A DNA stretch of 64,000 nucleotides from JACKHA01 sp041401985. Its GTDB lineage: Bacteria; Planctomycetota; Phycisphaerae; Phycisphaerales; UBA1924. Of the stretch, positions 16,781-25,656 are shown in pieces. The first letter of the stretch is position 1. Each line of letters opens with the position of its first letter. The translations under genes were made by a program, and so were the position numbers. The DNA lies in assembly GCA_041401985.1 (NCBI GenBank), contig JAWKTE010000018.1:1-64000 (forward strand), read 5' to 3'. The notes beneath the pieces were generated by a model. The model saw only the letters and a program-made list of their open reading frames with translations. It had not been told where the DNA came from and did no database searches.

Positions 16781-18097
16781 ATGGTTCCACGCCGCCCAAC
16801 CCACCCTGTCTTTGTCGGCAATAAGCGGACCGGCATCGTCCAGATCGGCGGCGGCCTGCCCGCAGCCGACGGCTCCCCCACCGCCATCGCGCCCGTCTCG
16901 GTCCAGACCATGACCGCGGGCTACACCCACGAGATCGACAAGTGCGTGGCGGAGATCGAGCGCTACGCCGCGGCCGGTGCCGACATCGTCCGCCTGGCCG
17001 TGCCCGAGAAGAAGGACACCGAGGCGCTCAAGGAAATCCTGGCCCAGACCACGGTTCCGATCGTCGCGGACGTTCACTTCCACTTCAAGCGGGCGCTCGA
17101 GGCCATCGAGGCCGGCGTCCACAAGATCCGCCTCAACCCCGGCAACATCTCCGACCGGGCCCAGGTCGAGGAGGTCATCGACGCCTGCAAGCAGGCCAAC
17201 AACGGGCGCGGCATCCCGATCCGCATCGGCGTCAACGAGGGCTCGATCATCGAGCGCCGCGACAAGCAGAAGCGTCTGAAGGAACTCGGGGCCGTCTTCG
17301 GCGACCACAAGCACGGCTACCTGCTGGCGATCATGATCACGAAACTCGAGGAGTACCTCGACATCTTCTACGAGCGCGACTTCCGCGACGTGGTCATCAG
17401 CGCCAAGAGCATGTCGGCCCCGATCGTCATCGACGCGTACACCGAGATCGCGGCCAGGTTCCCGCACCCGCTGCACCTGGGCGTGACGCACGCCGGGCCG
17501 CAGGACACGGGGCGGATCCGCTCGGTCGTCGCGCTCGGCACGCTGCTGGCCAATGGCATCGGCGACACGATCCGCATCTCGTACGCGAGCGACCACGTCG
17601 GCGAGGTCGAGGACGGGCTGGAACTGCTGTACTCGCTGGGGCTGCGCGAGCGGGCCGGGGCGGAACTGATCGCGTGCCCGACGTGCGGGCGGATCCAGGT
17701 CGATCTGTTCAGCCTGGTCAAGGACGTGCGCGAGACTCTGGCCAAGGAGATCCGCCTGCCGATGAAGGTGGCCGTCATGGGCTGCGTGGTCAACGGCCCG
17801 GGCGAGGCCGAGGGCGCGGACGTGGCGGTGTTCGCGGGAGACCGTCGCGGCATCATCTATGTGCAGGGCGAGCGGGTGGCGAACGTCACCGAGGACCAGA
17901 TCCTGCCCGCGCTGCTGGAGGAGTGCCGCCGGTTCCAGGGGCGCGTGGAGCGGGGCGAGGCGAAACTGGGCGAGAAGAAGGTGGACATCGTGCCGCCGGA
18001 CCCGCTGGGGGAACTGGGCAGCGGGTGGGAGAAGATGGCGGCCGAGCGGATGAGGGCGGGCGAGGGGACGACGGGGATTACGGTGGGCAGGACGTGA
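16781..18097 (+). CDS. ispG: 4-hydroxy-3-methylbut-2-enyl diphosphate synthase
   Basis: A 438-residue IspG/GcpE, which reductively opens the cyclic MEcPP ring in the non-mevalonate isoprenoid pathway. It begins MVPRRPTHPVFVGN, followed by the conserved SVQTMTAGYTHEIDKCVAEI and the TIM-barrel core (VRLAVPEKKD, IVADVHFHFKRAL, KIRLNPGNI). The [4Fe-4S] ligands are in LIACPTCGRIQVDLF and VMGCVVNGPGEAEGAD, the latter including the Glu ligand. A C-terminal extension of about 50 charged residues follows. The earlier pathway enzyme dxr lies at 43405-44718. Transcription is likely shared with the toxin-antitoxin pair, which starts 24 bases downstream. Confidence 0.95.
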   Translation: MVPRRPTHPVFVGNKRTGIVQIGGGLPAADGSPTAIAPVSVQTMTAGYTHEIDKCVAEIERYAAAGADIVRLAVPEKKDTEALKEILAQTTVPIVADVHFHFKRALEAIEAGVHKIRLNPGNISDRAQVEEVIDACKQANNGRGIPIRIGVNEGSIIERRDKQKRLKELGAVFGDHKHGYLLAIMITKLEEYLDIFYERDFRDVVISAKSMSAPIVIDAYTEIAARFPHPLHLGVTHAGPQDTGRIRSVVALGTLLANGIGDTIRISYASDHVGEVEDGLELLYSLGLRERAGAELIACPTCGRIQVDLFSLVKDVRETLAKEIRLPMKVAVMGCVVNGPGEAEGADVAVFAGDRRGIIYVQGERVANVTEDQILPALLEECRRFQGRVERGEAKLGEKKVDIVPPDPLGELGSGWEKMAAERMRAGEGTTGITVGRT

Positions 18098-18120
18098 GCG
18101 GGCGGGCGCCGGTCGATAGA

Positions 18121-18429
18121 ATGGCGACGATGCCCGCCGACGCCCCATCTCCCGAGTCCATCGCCGCGTTCTGCAAACGCTGGGGCGTCCGAGAACTCTG
18201 GCTCTTCGGCTCGCTCGCACGCGGCGACTCGACGCCCGGCAGCGACGCCGATGTGCTGGCGATGTTCGAGCCGGACGCGACAACCTCCACCTGGGACTGG
18301 CCCGAGATGACCGACGAACTCGCGGCGATCTTCGGGCGGCCGGTCGATCTGCTGTCTGCGGGTGTGCTGCGGAACCCGTTCCGGCGCGAGTCGATCATGG
18401 CGAGCCGTCGGGTGCTGTATGCGGCCTGA
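18121..18429 (+). CDS. MNT-type nucleotidyltransferase antitoxin
   Basis: A 102-residue minimal nucleotidyltransferase. FGSLARGDSTPGSDADVLAMF fits the GSx10DxD motif exactly, with the two catalytic acids in DAD. In HepT/MNT pairs this enzyme neutralises the toxin by modifying it, by adenylylation in the characterised systems. Its stop overlaps the start of the HepT-like gene by 11 bases. The start at 18121 has a second ATG nine bases on. Confidence 0.85.
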   Translation: MATMPADAPSPESIAAFCKRWGVRELWLFGSLARGDSTPGSDADVLAMFEPDATTSTWDWPEMTDELAAIFGRPVDLLSAGVLRNPFRRESIMASRRVLYAA

Positions 18430-18784
18430 CACTGGCGACGCCGCGCGGCTCCTTGACATGCGGAACGCGTGCGATCTTGTGATTCGCTTTGTCGAGGGAC
18501 GCACGTTCGATCAGTACCGAAATGACCCGCTTTTACGATCCGGAGTGGAGCGGCAGATCGAGATCGTCGGAGAGGCAGCCAGACGCATTTCGAAGGCCTT
18601 CCGAGACGCCCACCCCGAGATCGCGTGGCGTCCCATCGTCGCCCAGCGCCACATCCTCGCCCACGAGTACGGCGAGGTCGAGGACGATCTCGTGTGGCGC
18701 GTCGCGACAACGCACATCCCGGCGCTGCGGGCCTTGCTTGACCCGCTCGTGCCGCCATCACCGCCGCCGAGTTCCTCCGAGTAG
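18419..18784 (+). CDS. HepT-like ribonuclease toxin
   Basis: A 121-residue helical HEPN protein. RHILAHEY matches the Rx4HxY catalytic motif of HepT ribonucleases exactly, and the rest (VERQIEIVGEAARRISKAF, WRPIVAQRH) is typical. It is expressed from a start overlapping the antitoxin gene. The final tyrosine is the residue modified by the cognate MNT in studied systems. The C terminus ends in a Pro/Ser stretch. Together the two genes form a compact type VII-like toxin-antitoxin locus. Confidence 0.85.
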   Translation: MRPDTGDAARLLDMRNACDLVIRFVEGRTFDQYRNDPLLRSGVERQIEIVGEAARRISKAFRDAHPEIAWRPIVAQRHILAHEYGEVEDDLVWRVATTHIPALRALLDPLVPPSPPPSSSE

Positions 18785-18866
18785 ACGTTTCCCACTGGAA
18801 TCCCCCGCCCCGATCCGCCACAATGCCTCTCCCCACCGGTACAACCGGCTTTCAGCGGAGGCAGAG

Positions 18867-21617
18867 ATGCGGATTCGTCGCCCGGCCCGTCGTTCGTCCC
18901 GTTCCAACGCCCTCTTCGGCACCGCGCTTCTCGCGAGCGCGGCCCTCGTCCACTTCGGCGCAGCCCCCGCCCTCGCCCAGACCTCCACCCCCACCACCTT
19001 CCCCACCGCCCAGCCCGGCGGCGATCCGGCCGCGCCCTTCGCCTGCTTCCCCGGCGACCAGTACGACCCCGACGTGCCCTCGCCCGAAGCCTTCCTCGGC
19101 TATCCCCTCGGCTCGCGCTTCACGCGCCACCACGACGTGATCGCGTACCTGAACACGCTGGCCGACCTCTCCGACCGCATCGTCGTCCGCGAGTACGGGC
19201 GCACGCACGAAGACCGCGGCCTGGTCCTCGCCACCATCTCCAGCCCGGAGAACCTGGCGAACCTGGAGGACATCAAGGCCGCGAACCGGCGTCTGGCCGA
19301 TCCGGCGACCTCCGACGCGGACGCCCAGGCCATCATCGACGCCAACCCGTCGATCGCCTGGCTCTCGTTCTCCGTGCACGGCAACGAGGCCAGCACCGTC
19401 GAGGCCTCGCTCATCTCGGCGTACACCCTGGCCGCCGCCGAGGGTCCGGAGGCCGACGAACTGCGCCGGAACTGCGTGGTCGTGATCGACCCGTGCATCA
19501 ACCCCGACGGGCGCTCGCGCTACGTCGCCCATTACGAGCAGACCGTCGGTCGCGTGCCCAACCCGATGCACGCCGCGGCCGAGCACCACGAACCATGGCC
19601 CGGCGGGCGGACAAACCACTACTACTTCGACCTCAACCGCGACTGGCTGTGGCTGACCCAGCCCGAGAGCCGCGCCCGCGTCGCGGCGTACCGCGAGTAC
19701 CTGCCGCACCTGCACGTGGACAACCACGAGCAGGGCTACTCCTCCCCCTTCTTCTTCGGCGCCGGCGAGAAGCCGTACAACCAGAACCTCCCCGCCGAGA
19801 CCGTCGAGTGGGTCCACATTTACGGCGGCTCCGGGGCCGAGCGCTTCGACGCCGATGGCCTGCTCTTCGCCACCGAGGAGCGGTTCGACTACCTGTACCC
19901 CGGCTACGGCAAGGTCCTGCCGTGCTACCAGGGCGCCGTCGGGCTGCTCAACGAGAAGGCCGGGCACGGCTTCGCCGGTGTCGCGGTCGAGGTCACCGAT
20001 TCCCACACCCTCACGCTGCTCGAGCGCACCCGCCACCACTTCATCCTGAACATGGCGTTCGTGCAGACCACGGCCGACCGCCGCGCCGAACAACTGGCCC
20101 GTTTCCGGCGCTTCTTCTCCGACACCGTCGAGCACGCCCGCGCCAACCCCGAGACCTACTTCATCCTGCCGTCGTCCGACCCCGAGGCCACGGCCCGGAT
20201 GGTCGACCTGTGCCGACGCCAGGGCATCGTCGTCGAGCGCCTCACCTCGCAGTGGGACGCCCGCGGCCTGACCTCCTACCGCACGGGCGAGGCAACCGCC
20301 TCCAGCACGCTCCCCGAAGGCACGCTGGTGGTCCGCACCGACCAGGCCCTCGGACGCCTGGCCCGCGCCCTGTTCGAGCGGTCCACCTTCGTCGAGGACA
20401 ACGAGACCTACGACATCACCGCCTGGAGCCTGCCGATCTCCTTCGGCCTCGACGCCGCGTACTCGAACGAGTCGATCTCGCCCCCGGTCCGCGCCCTGCG
20501 CGATGACGAGTTCGCCCCCCGCTTGTGGCCCGCGATCGACGAGGCCGCCACCATCGGCAACCTGACCACCACCGACCACGCCGAACTCGAAGGCCCGACC
20601 GCCTGGCTCATCGACACCGACGCCTACCTCGCTCCGGCCCTCTTCGGTCGCGCCATCGAACTCGAGGTCTCGATCCGCATCGCCGACGAGCCGATCGCCA
20701 TCGGCGACAACCGCTTCCCGCGCGGCTCCATCATCGCCCACCGCCTCCGCAACGACGCCGCGACACTCGCCGAGTTCCTCGCGTACGCCCGTGCCCTGGG
20801 TCTCCGCGTCGCCCCCGCCGGCACGGGCCTCACCGACGAGGGCCCGGCCTTGGGCAACAACGCCAACACCCCGTGGGACATCCCCCGAATCGCGCTGATC
20901 CGCGGCGGCGGCGACCAATACTCCTTCGGCCACCACTGGTTCCTGCTCGACCAGGAGTTCCGCATCCCCTGCACCGCCATCGAAGACTCGCGCCTCTCCG
21001 CCGAGACGCTGGCCCAACTGAACGTCGTCGTCCTGCCCGACGCCGCCACGCTCTCCGGCTCAACCGCCGACCGCGTCCGCGACTGGGTCCGCGCCGGCGG
21101 CACGCTCATCGCCACCGGCTCGGCAGCGTCCTGGGCCAGCGGCACGATGCTCGAACTCGGCAACGACAACATCCCCGGCCCGAAGCCCGAGGATCGCCCG
21201 GCCCCGAGCACGCTCACATACGAGCAGCGCCGCGAGCGCCAACTCGAGGACGCCGTCCCCGGCGCGATGCTCGCCGCGACCCTCGACGCAACCCACCCGC
21301 TCACGGTCGCCATGCGCCCCGGCGCCGGCCCCAACGCGGGCGGCTCGCCCTGGGTCGGCGTGCTGAAGGACGGCGGCCGCCGACTGCCGGTTGCCGACTC
21401 CGGCTACGTCGTCGCCCGCTTCGACCAGGGCGGCTACGTCGGCGGCCTGATCTCCGAGCGCAACCGCCGCCTCATCGCCGGCACGCCATTCATGACCCAC
21501 CACTCCCTGGGCCGCGGCAACGTCATCTGCCTGTCCGACGACGTGACCAACCGGGCGTTCCTGCTCGGCCCGCGGCGGTTGCTGCTGAATGCGGTTCTGC
21601 TGGGGCCGAGTCTGTAG
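18867..21617 (+). CDS. Secreted M14-family zinc carboxypeptidase
   Basis: A 916-residue exported peptidase. ATG 18867 follows GGAGGCAGAG and begins a signal peptide ending near ALAQ. The M14 zinc ligands are His and Glu in FSVHGNEAST and a later His in HLHVDNHEQ; the substrate-binding Arg lies in NPDGRSRY or DLNRDW. The catalytic Glu is probably in the GFAGVAVEVTDS region. The last 350 residues include a glutamine-amidotransferase-like stretch (IALIRGGGDQYSFGHHWFLLDQ), as in other long M14 proteins of this type. It probably degrades extracellular peptides. The preceding HepT gene ends 82 bases upstream. Confidence 0.85.
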   Translation: MRIRRPARRSSRSNALFGTALLASAALVHFGAAPALAQTSTPTTFPTAQPGGDPAAPFACFPGDQYDPDVPSPEAFLGYPLGSRFTRHHDVIAYLNTLADLSDRIVVREYGRTHEDRGLVLATISSPENLANLEDIKAANRRLADPATSDADAQAIIDANPSIAWLSFSVHGNEASTVEASLISAYTLAAAEGPEADELRRNCVVVIDPCINPDGRSRYVAHYEQTVGRVPNPMHAAAEHHEPWPGGRTNHYYFDLNRDWLWLTQPESRARVAAYREYLPHLHVDNHEQGYSSPFFFGAGEKPYNQNLPAETVEWVHIYGGSGAERFDADGLLFATEERFDYLYPGYGKVLPCYQGAVGLLNEKAGHGFAGVAVEVTDSHTLTLLERTRHHFILNMAFVQTTADRRAEQLARFRRFFSDTVEHARANPETYFILPSSDPEATARMVDLCRRQGIVVERLTSQWDARGLTSYRTGEATASSTLPEGTLVVRTDQALGRLARALFERSTFVEDNETYDITAWSLPISFGLDAAYSNESISPPVRALRDDEFAPRLWPAIDEAATIGNLTTTDHAELEGPTAWLIDTDAYLAPALFGRAIELEVSIRIADEPIAIGDNRFPRGSIIAHRLRNDAATLAEFLAYARALGLRVAPAGTGLTDEGPALGNNANTPWDIPRIALIRGGGDQYSFGHHWFLLDQEFRIPCTAIEDSRLSAETLAQLNVVVLPDAATLSGSTADRVRDWVRAGGTLIATGSAASWASGTMLELGNDNIPGPKPEDRPAPSTLTYEQRRERQLEDAVPGAMLAATLDATHPLTVAMRPGAGPNAGGSPWVGVLKDGGRRLPVADSGYVVARFDQGGYVGGLISERNRRLIAGTPFMTHHSLGRGNVICLSDDVTNRAFLLGPRRLLLNAVLLGPSL

Positions 21618-21667
21618 CGCGGGTCCCCCTCAGAATCCGGCAGGGCCTTTCGCCCCATCGGGGCGCA

Positions 21668-21708
21668 GGGCTGTAGCCACGGGTGGAGCGCAGCGCAACC
21701 CGTGGACC
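21668..21708. repeat. REP-like family C, left copy
   Basis: GGGCTGTAGCCACGGGTGGA and the following bases form a hairpin (CCACGGGT 21677-21684 with ACCCGTGG 21698-21705). The right copy at 22350-22389 is its near-perfect reverse complement, differing at two or three positions. Confidence 0.85.
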
Positions 21709-21790
21709 CCGATCCGGTGTTCCTTCCGCTCCGGAGGAGCGGAGGAGTCTCCGTCGAGGCCCTCTTCCGCCGGCGATGTAGACTCCTCAA

Positions 21791-22243
21791 ATGCCCGGCA
21801 CCTACACCCAACTCCTCCTCCACATCGTCTTCTCCATCAGGCAACGGACGCCCTGGATCTCATCGGACACCGCCGAGCGCCTCTACCCCTACATCGGCGG
21901 CATCATCCGCGCCGAGAAGGGCGTGCTCCTCGACATCGGCGGCATCGAGGACCACATCCACCTCTACATCCGGTGGCGTCCGGACGCCGCGCTTTCTGAC
22001 CTGATGCGAACCGTCAAGTCCCGGTCCTCCAAATGGGTGCACGCAACGTACCCGGACTTGGCCGAGTTCGCGTGGCAGGAGGGCTACTCCGCGTTCTCCG
22101 TGAGCAAGTCGCAGGAACCGGCGGTGAAACGCTACATCGCAAGCCAGCGCGAGCACCACGCCACCGACGACTTCAGGGCAGAACTGCTCAAGATGCTGCG
22201 CGCCCATCGTGTCGAGTTCGATGAGCGGTATGTGTTTGACTGA
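21791..22243 (+). CDS. REP-associated tyrosine transposase (RAYT, Y1/HUH)
   Basis: A 150-residue Y1 transposase. The HUH metal motif is in GGIEDHIHLYIR. The conserved C-terminal region reads WQEGYSAFSVSKSQ, then RYIASQREHH, which contains the probable catalytic Tyr. KSRSSKWVHATYPDLAEFAW links them. It is flanked by inverted copies of one REP-like hairpin, about 80 bases upstream and 110 bases downstream. That arrangement distinguishes a domesticated RAYT from a plain IS200, which has direct-orientation end hairpins. The gene is intact. Confidence 0.88.
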   Translation: MPGTYTQLLLHIVFSIRQRTPWISSDTAERLYPYIGGIIRAEKGVLLDIGGIEDHIHLYIRWRPDAALSDLMRTVKSRSSKWVHATYPDLAEFAWQEGYSAFSVSKSQEPAVKRYIASQREHHATDDFRAELLKMLRAHRVEFDERYVFD

Positions 22244-22349
22244 CTCGACTGGACGCGTCCAATTCCGCTGTGCCCGACCCATGGGATGAACGGGCGTCGG
22301 CGACGCCGGAGCCCCCATTGCCCCTCCGGGGCAATCTCACGACCACGCG

Positions 22350-22389
22350 GACCACGGGTTGCGCTTCGCTCCACCCGTGGCTACAGCCC
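22350..22389. repeat. REP-like family C, right copy (inverted)
   Basis: The hairpin CCACGGGT (22352-22359) with ACCCGTGG (22373-22380) has an outer extension GGCTACAGCCC. It mirrors the left copy, so the transposase gene sits inside a roughly 720-base inverted pair. A separate TGCCCCTCCGGGGCA hairpin lies just before it. Confidence 0.85.
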
Positions 22390-22449
22390 TTGCCCCCTCC
22401 GGGGGCCGATCCGCGCGGACCCATCGGTGCGGGGTTTGGCCATGCCCCC

Positions 22450-23874
22450 CTACGCCAACCTCGACACCATCGTCGACGCGATGCTCAGCACGATGAAGAA
22501 CCCGCACATGTCGGTGATGGTCGTCAGGATCGGGCCCGACGCCAGCGCCGGGTCGGCCTTGAGTTTCTTCAGCAGCAGCGGGATCAGCCCGCCGAAGCAC
22601 ACAGCGATCATGGTGTTGAGCGCCAGCGACACGCCGACCACGCCGCTGAGATAGATGTTTCCCTTCCACAGGTACGCCACGCCGCCGATGAGCAGGCCCA
22701 GGGCGCACCCGTTGAGCAGCCCCAGCAGGCCCTCCTTGGCCAGCACCCGCATCGCGTCTTTCGGGCGCAGGATGCCAAGCGTCAGTTCTCGCATCGTCAC
22801 CGCGACCGACTGGTTTCCGGAGCAGCCGCTCATGTCCGAGATGATCGGCAGGAACACCGCCAGCGCAATCACGGCCTCCAGCGTGTCCTGCTGCAGCGCG
22901 ATCATGCTCGCCGCGGCGATGTTCAGCACGATGTTCGCGCTCAGCCACGCCAGGCGCCGGCGCGACCGCAGCAGCAGCGGCATGCTCCGCAGCTCCTCGC
23001 CGCCCACGATGCCCTGCGACTGGCGGTACAGGTTGTCGGCCTCCTCCGCGTCGGCGATCTGCAGGTCCACACGCTGCACCACGCCGAGCAGGCGGCCCTG
23101 CCCGTCCACCACCGGCAATCCCATGAACGAGTACTCGTCGAAGATCGTGCGCAGGTCGTCGATCGGCAGCGTGTCGCGCACCGAGATCGGCCTGGCGATC
23201 ATCACCTCCGACAGCGGCGTCGTCCGCCGCGCCAGCAGCAGATTCCGCAGCGGGAGCACGCCCCGCAGCTCGCCCGACTCGGCGATGACGTACGTGTACT
23301 GGATGTTGTAGTCCGCGTACCGCTCCGCGTTCTGTTCGAGGTCCGCCAGCACGTCCTTCACCGTCGAGGCCTCGGGGAACGCGAGGTACTCCGTGAGCAT
23401 GATCGCCCCGGCCGAGCCCTCGTCGTAGGCCGCCAGGCTCCGGATGTTCTCTGCCGTGTCGGCGTCGAGAGCGGTGAGGATCGCCTCGGCCCCCTCTTCG
23501 TCCATCGCCTTGATCACGTCGGCCCGCTCGTCGCTGGGCATCTCCTCCAGGATCTCCGCCGCCTTCGACGCGTCGATCTCCTCCATCGCGTCGATGGCCT
23601 GCGGCTCGGGCAGCATCGCCAACACGTCCGCGGCCACGTCCGACGGGACCAGCTCCAGCAGCACGGCCCGCTGGGCGTCGCTCAACCCCGCCAAGGCATG
23701 CACCGCGTCGCCAGAGTCGGCCCCGTCCAGCCATGCGCGGCAGGCCTCCGCGTCGCGACGGTCGATCGCCTCGATCAGCACGCTCGCGTCGGCGCCCGAC
23801 GCGGCTTCCGCCAACGCCACAGACTCTGATCCCGCCTGGTTCGTGTCGGACACATCGCCTCCGAGTCTCTTCAT
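22450..23874 (-). CDS. mgtE: Magnesium transporter MgtE
   Basis: A 474-residue MgtE. The N-terminal superhelical domain has repeated DAxEAxxxL units, including LVPSDVAADVLAMLPEP and LEEMPSDERADVIKAM. A CBS pair follows (YAFV-like ADYNIQYTYVIAESGELRG and FMGLPVVDGQGRLLGVV), then five membrane helices with FLPIISDMSGCSGNQSVAVTMRE, the pore signature, and a final helix with MCGFFIVLSIASTMV. The Asp/Glu-rich cytosolic part senses intracellular Mg2+ and closes the channel. ATG 23874 is chosen; a GTG at 23892 is in frame upstream. Confidence 0.93.
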   Translation of the reverse strand: MKRLGGDVSDTNQAGSESVALAEAASGADASVLIEAIDRRDAEACRAWLDGADSGDAVHALAGLSDAQRAVLLELVPSDVAADVLAMLPEPQAIDAMEEIDASKAAEILEEMPSDERADVIKAMDEEGAEAILTALDADTAENIRSLAAYDEGSAGAIMLTEYLAFPEASTVKDVLADLEQNAERYADYNIQYTYVIAESGELRGVLPLRNLLLARRTTPLSEVMIARPISVRDTLPIDDLRTIFDEYSFMGLPVVDGQGRLLGVVQRVDLQIADAEEADNLYRQSQGIVGGEELRSMPLLLRSRRRLAWLSANIVLNIAAASMIALQQDTLEAVIALAVFLPIISDMSGCSGNQSVAVTMRELTLGILRPKDAMRVLAKEGLLGLLNGCALGLLIGGVAYLWKGNIYLSGVVGVSLALNTMIAVCFGGLIPLLLKKLKADPALASGPILTTITDMCGFFIVLSIASTMVSRLA

Positions 23875-24043
23875 CACACAAGAAGCACGCACGCGGATTG
23901 ACTCGCAACGCGTGCGAACACCTTACCACAACTCGGGCGTCGGGACGCCACGCGGGCCGCGCACCGACGCCCCGCGAGCGAGGTGCCGCTGTGCTTGGGA
24001 GCGGTCGAACCACTCCAACGCCCGCGCCTGGTAGACTGCGGCG

Positions 24044-24340
24044 ATGTCGCCCGATGAGCAACGCTTCAAGCGCGTGCTGATGGACGCGGTGGCCGAGTGC
24101 CGACGCCTCCGGTACAACCCGACCAGATTCGTCCAGATGATCGAGCAGCAGGGCCCGTTCGACGCCGTCCGAGCCCTGCTCGACGCCCCGTCCATCTCCG
24201 AGGGTTTCGGAACGCTCCTCATGAAGAACCGACTCGATCTCTCCGTTGAGGCAATCGCGTCACGCCCGGAGTGGCGACCGTTCTTCACCCATGAACAACT
24301 CGCCGTCGCTCGGGCCCGCCTCGGCGGCGCAACAGACTGA
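24044..24340 (+). CDS. Conserved hypothetical protein with GFxxLxxxNRLDLSVE motif
   Basis: A 98-residue, mostly helical, slightly basic protein. Its pattern (RYNPTRFVQMIEQQGPFDAV, NRLDLSVEAIASRPEWRPFF, HEQLAVARARLG) is one I recognise from small uncharacterised proteins and from tails of larger DNA-associated proteins, but no function is established. There is no signal peptide. It stands alone between divergent mgtE and convergent UbiA. Confidence 0.7.
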   Translation: MSPDEQRFKRVLMDAVAECRRLRYNPTRFVQMIEQQGPFDAVRALLDAPSISEGFGTLLMKNRLDLSVEAIASRPEWRPFFTHEQLAVARARLGGATD

Positions 24341-24665
24341 CGGGGAAACGCGGCGTCGTTCCCTCATCACCCCTGATATGACGTGCCACCGACTTGCGCA
24401 GTCCGCGGAGCAAGTCGGTGCCGACAAACGGCGAGCGCACCCCCACGCAACCCGCGGCCAGGAAGAACGCTCGCGCCACGAGCGCCGTTGTGCGCCAATT
24501 CCAGCCCATACCGCACCACAGGCCGACAACGCTCGCACCGCCCGCTAGCGTCTCCCATACCCACGACCACCCCGCCCGCCCCCACTTCCACCCCTAGTGC
24601 CCAGTGCCGAATGCCTCGTGCCTCTCTCGCTCGTGCCCTCCGCGCCCCAGCCCCTCCACACTCCC
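24341..24665. other. Gene-free gap with an 11-bp stem hairpin
   Basis: No convincing gene is present. CACCGACTTGC (24387-24397) pairs perfectly with GCAAGTCGGTG (24410-24420) around a 12-base loop, without a T-tract. Near 24594-24625 a CAGTGCC/AATGCC stretch resembles the tandem repeat at 35154-35217. The gap lies between convergent genes. Confidence 0.5.
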
Positions 24666-25631
24666 TCACACCACAACGTCGACAACCCCCGCCGCCCCCA
24701 GCACGCACGACACCACGCCGTTGAGCGTGAAGAACGCCATCTCCAGCCCACGCTCGCCCCGCCGCGCCAGCACAACATGCTCCAGAACAAGCACGCCCAG
24801 GACCACCACAACCGCGGCGCCAAACACCCACCCAAGCCGCGCCTCCGCCATCCAAGCCATCACCAGCGCCCCCGCCGCCAGCACATGCAGCCCGCGCGCC
24901 ACCCACGCCGCCCCGCGCCACCCCAGCCGCGCCGGCACGCTCCGCAGCCCCGCCGATCGGTCGAACTCGATGTCCTGCAGCGCGTACACCACGTCAAAGC
25001 CGGCCACCCACAGCAGCACCATCGCGCTCAGCCACCACAGCGCCGCGCTCCCGGCGCCCACCAGCGACCCCGGTTCGATCGCCAGCGCCGCCGCCAGCGG
25101 GCTCGCCGCCAAGGCCCCGCCCAGGAACACATGGCACAGCAACGTGAACCGCTTCGTCAGCGAGTAGAACGCGATCCAGGCCAGCACCGGCACGCTCAGC
25201 ATCGCCGGCCACCAGTTGGCGAAGAGCACGCCGAACAGGCCCGCGCACGCGACGAACAGCCCCGCGCTCCCCGCCGCCAGACCCCACGCCCCCCCCCCCC
25301 CCCGCGCCCCCGACGCGACGGCACGCCGCGCCGTCCGCGGATTCGCCGCGTCGAACCGCCGATCGACGAGCCGGTTGAACAGCATCGCCCACGTCCGGGC
25401 CGCGACCATGCACACGACCACAAGCCCCAGTTGCCCCGCGAACCGCCCCCAGCCCGCCGCCGCGTCACGCGCCAGGAACGCCGCGAGCACCGCGAAAGGC
25501 AGGGCGAACACGGAGTGCGCCAGTTTGATGTCACGCGCGGCCAGCAACAGCGACGCGACCCCGCCCGGCTCCCGCGCAGGACCAGCCTCTCGCGACGCTT
25601 GCCCTTCCGCTTGCCCCGGCGCCTGCGTCAT
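24666..25631 (-). CDS. UbiA-family prenyltransferase with a G15 tract
   Basis: A 321-residue membrane prenyltransferase with about eight or nine membrane helices. Both Mg2+-diphosphate motifs are present: FNRLVDRRFD and DIEFDRSAG. The order and RDIKLAHSVFALPFAVLAAF fit the 4-hydroxybenzoate or futalosine-pathway (MqnP-like) type that attaches a prenyl tail to a quinone precursor; which one cannot be told here. The coding strand has a run of 15 G (25289-25303) encoding part of ASGARGGGGAWG, where homologues usually have a mixed short loop. A length change there would shift the frame. The start at 25631 is preferred; 25658 would overlap the tag gene. Confidence 0.82.
   Translation of the reverse strand: MTQAPGQAEGQASREAGPAREPGGVASLLLAARDIKLAHSVFALPFAVLAAFLARDAAAGWGRFAGQLGLVVVCMVAARTWAMLFNRLVDRRFDAANPRTARRAVASGARGGGGAWGLAAGSAGLFVACAGLFGVLFANWWPAMLSVPVLAWIAFYSLTKRFTLLCHVFLGGALAASPLAAALAIEPGSLVGAGSAALWWLSAMVLLWVAGFDVVYALQDIEFDRSAGLRSVPARLGWRGAAWVARGLHVLAAGALVMAWMAEARLGWVFGAAVVVVLGVLVLEHVVLARRGERGLEMAFFTLNGVVSCVLGAAGVVDVVV
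25289..25303. repeat. 15-base C/G homopolymer inside the UbiA gene
   Basis: An uninterrupted run of 15 C on the plus strand. It is much the longest homopolymer noticed in the window, and it lies in frame within the coding region. Confidence 0.9.
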
Positions 25632-25656
25632 CGCGCCAAGCGTAGACTCGCCCGCC

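Noticed and set aside
21791..22243. Complete IS200/IS605 element
   Set aside because: No tnpB and no direct-orientation end hairpins; inverted REP-like hairpins fit a RAYT better.
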